The notes beneath the pieces are model-generated. The model was not told where the DNA came from, ran no database searches, and was given only the letters and a program-made list of their open reading frames with translations. From Spirochaetia bacterium UBA5368 (GTDB lineage: Bacteria > Spirochaetota > UBA4802 > UBA5368), in NCBI GenBank assembly GCA_002407865.1, contig DHPI01000054.1:84123-89513 (forward strand): 5,391 nucleotides of DNA. The letters run 5' to 3'. Position numbers and translations under genes: made by a program. Positions 5,389-5,391 of this stretch are shown here, piece after piece; position 1 is the first letter of the stretch; the number at the start of each line of letters is the position of its first letter.

Positions 5389-5391
5389 CCA

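Overview
The window is bacterial chromosomal DNA with a mixed history. It holds one truncated large signalling gene, one complete insertion sequence, and one compact operon under a cobalamin riboswitch. The host genes are moderately GC-rich and the insertion sequence is visibly more AT-rich. The kinase/AAA signalling family and the riboswitch-led membrane operon would fit a Gram-negative environmental bacterium such as a deltaproteobacterial (Desulfobacterota) or spirochaete lineage. No phylogenetic marker is present, so that placement is a weak guess.

Layout. (1) Positions 1-1806, minus strand: the N-terminal 602 residues of a large protein kinase-like/AAA ATPase signalling protein that runs off the left edge. 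Its kinase-like domain has lost all three catalytic residues (Lys, HRD Asp, DFG Asp), while the ATPase domain looks intact. A good sigma70-type promoter lies just upstream. (2) Positions 1939-3370: a complete 1432-bp IS256-family (Mutator-type) element encoding one intact transposase on the minus strand. It has imperfect inverted ends of 36-37 bp and an exact 8-bp target duplication (TGCAACGG). It landed in the gap between two divergently transcribed units and interrupts neither. (3) Positions about 3379-3746: a regulatory region with an AT-rich palindrome, a consensus -10 box, a clear cobalamin riboswitch aptamer, and hairpins that could form its expression platform. (4) Positions 3747-5332, plus strand: three tightly packed genes. 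They encode a membrane-anchored DUF59/MIP18-domain protein, a six-helix membrane protein of the CcdA/DsbD_2/TauE-SafE type with in-membrane cysteines, and a small four-helix membrane protein resembling SMR/EamA half-transporters. The operon probably continues: a near-perfect Shine-Dalgarno sequence sits at the right edge, overlapping a possible 18-residue cysteine-rich peptide.

How the parts relate. The riboswitch and the packed genes (8-bp overlap, then a 4-bp gap) indicate that a cytosolic metal/Fe-S-type assembly domain held at the membrane, a cysteine-bearing membrane conduit and a small transporter-like protein are repressed together by cobalamin. This is not a standard B12 biosynthesis or BtuB cassette. 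A role in cobalt or corrinoid acquisition, or in delivering reductant or metal, is the most economical inference, and it is unproven. The operon is the best candidate in the window for an undescribed system.
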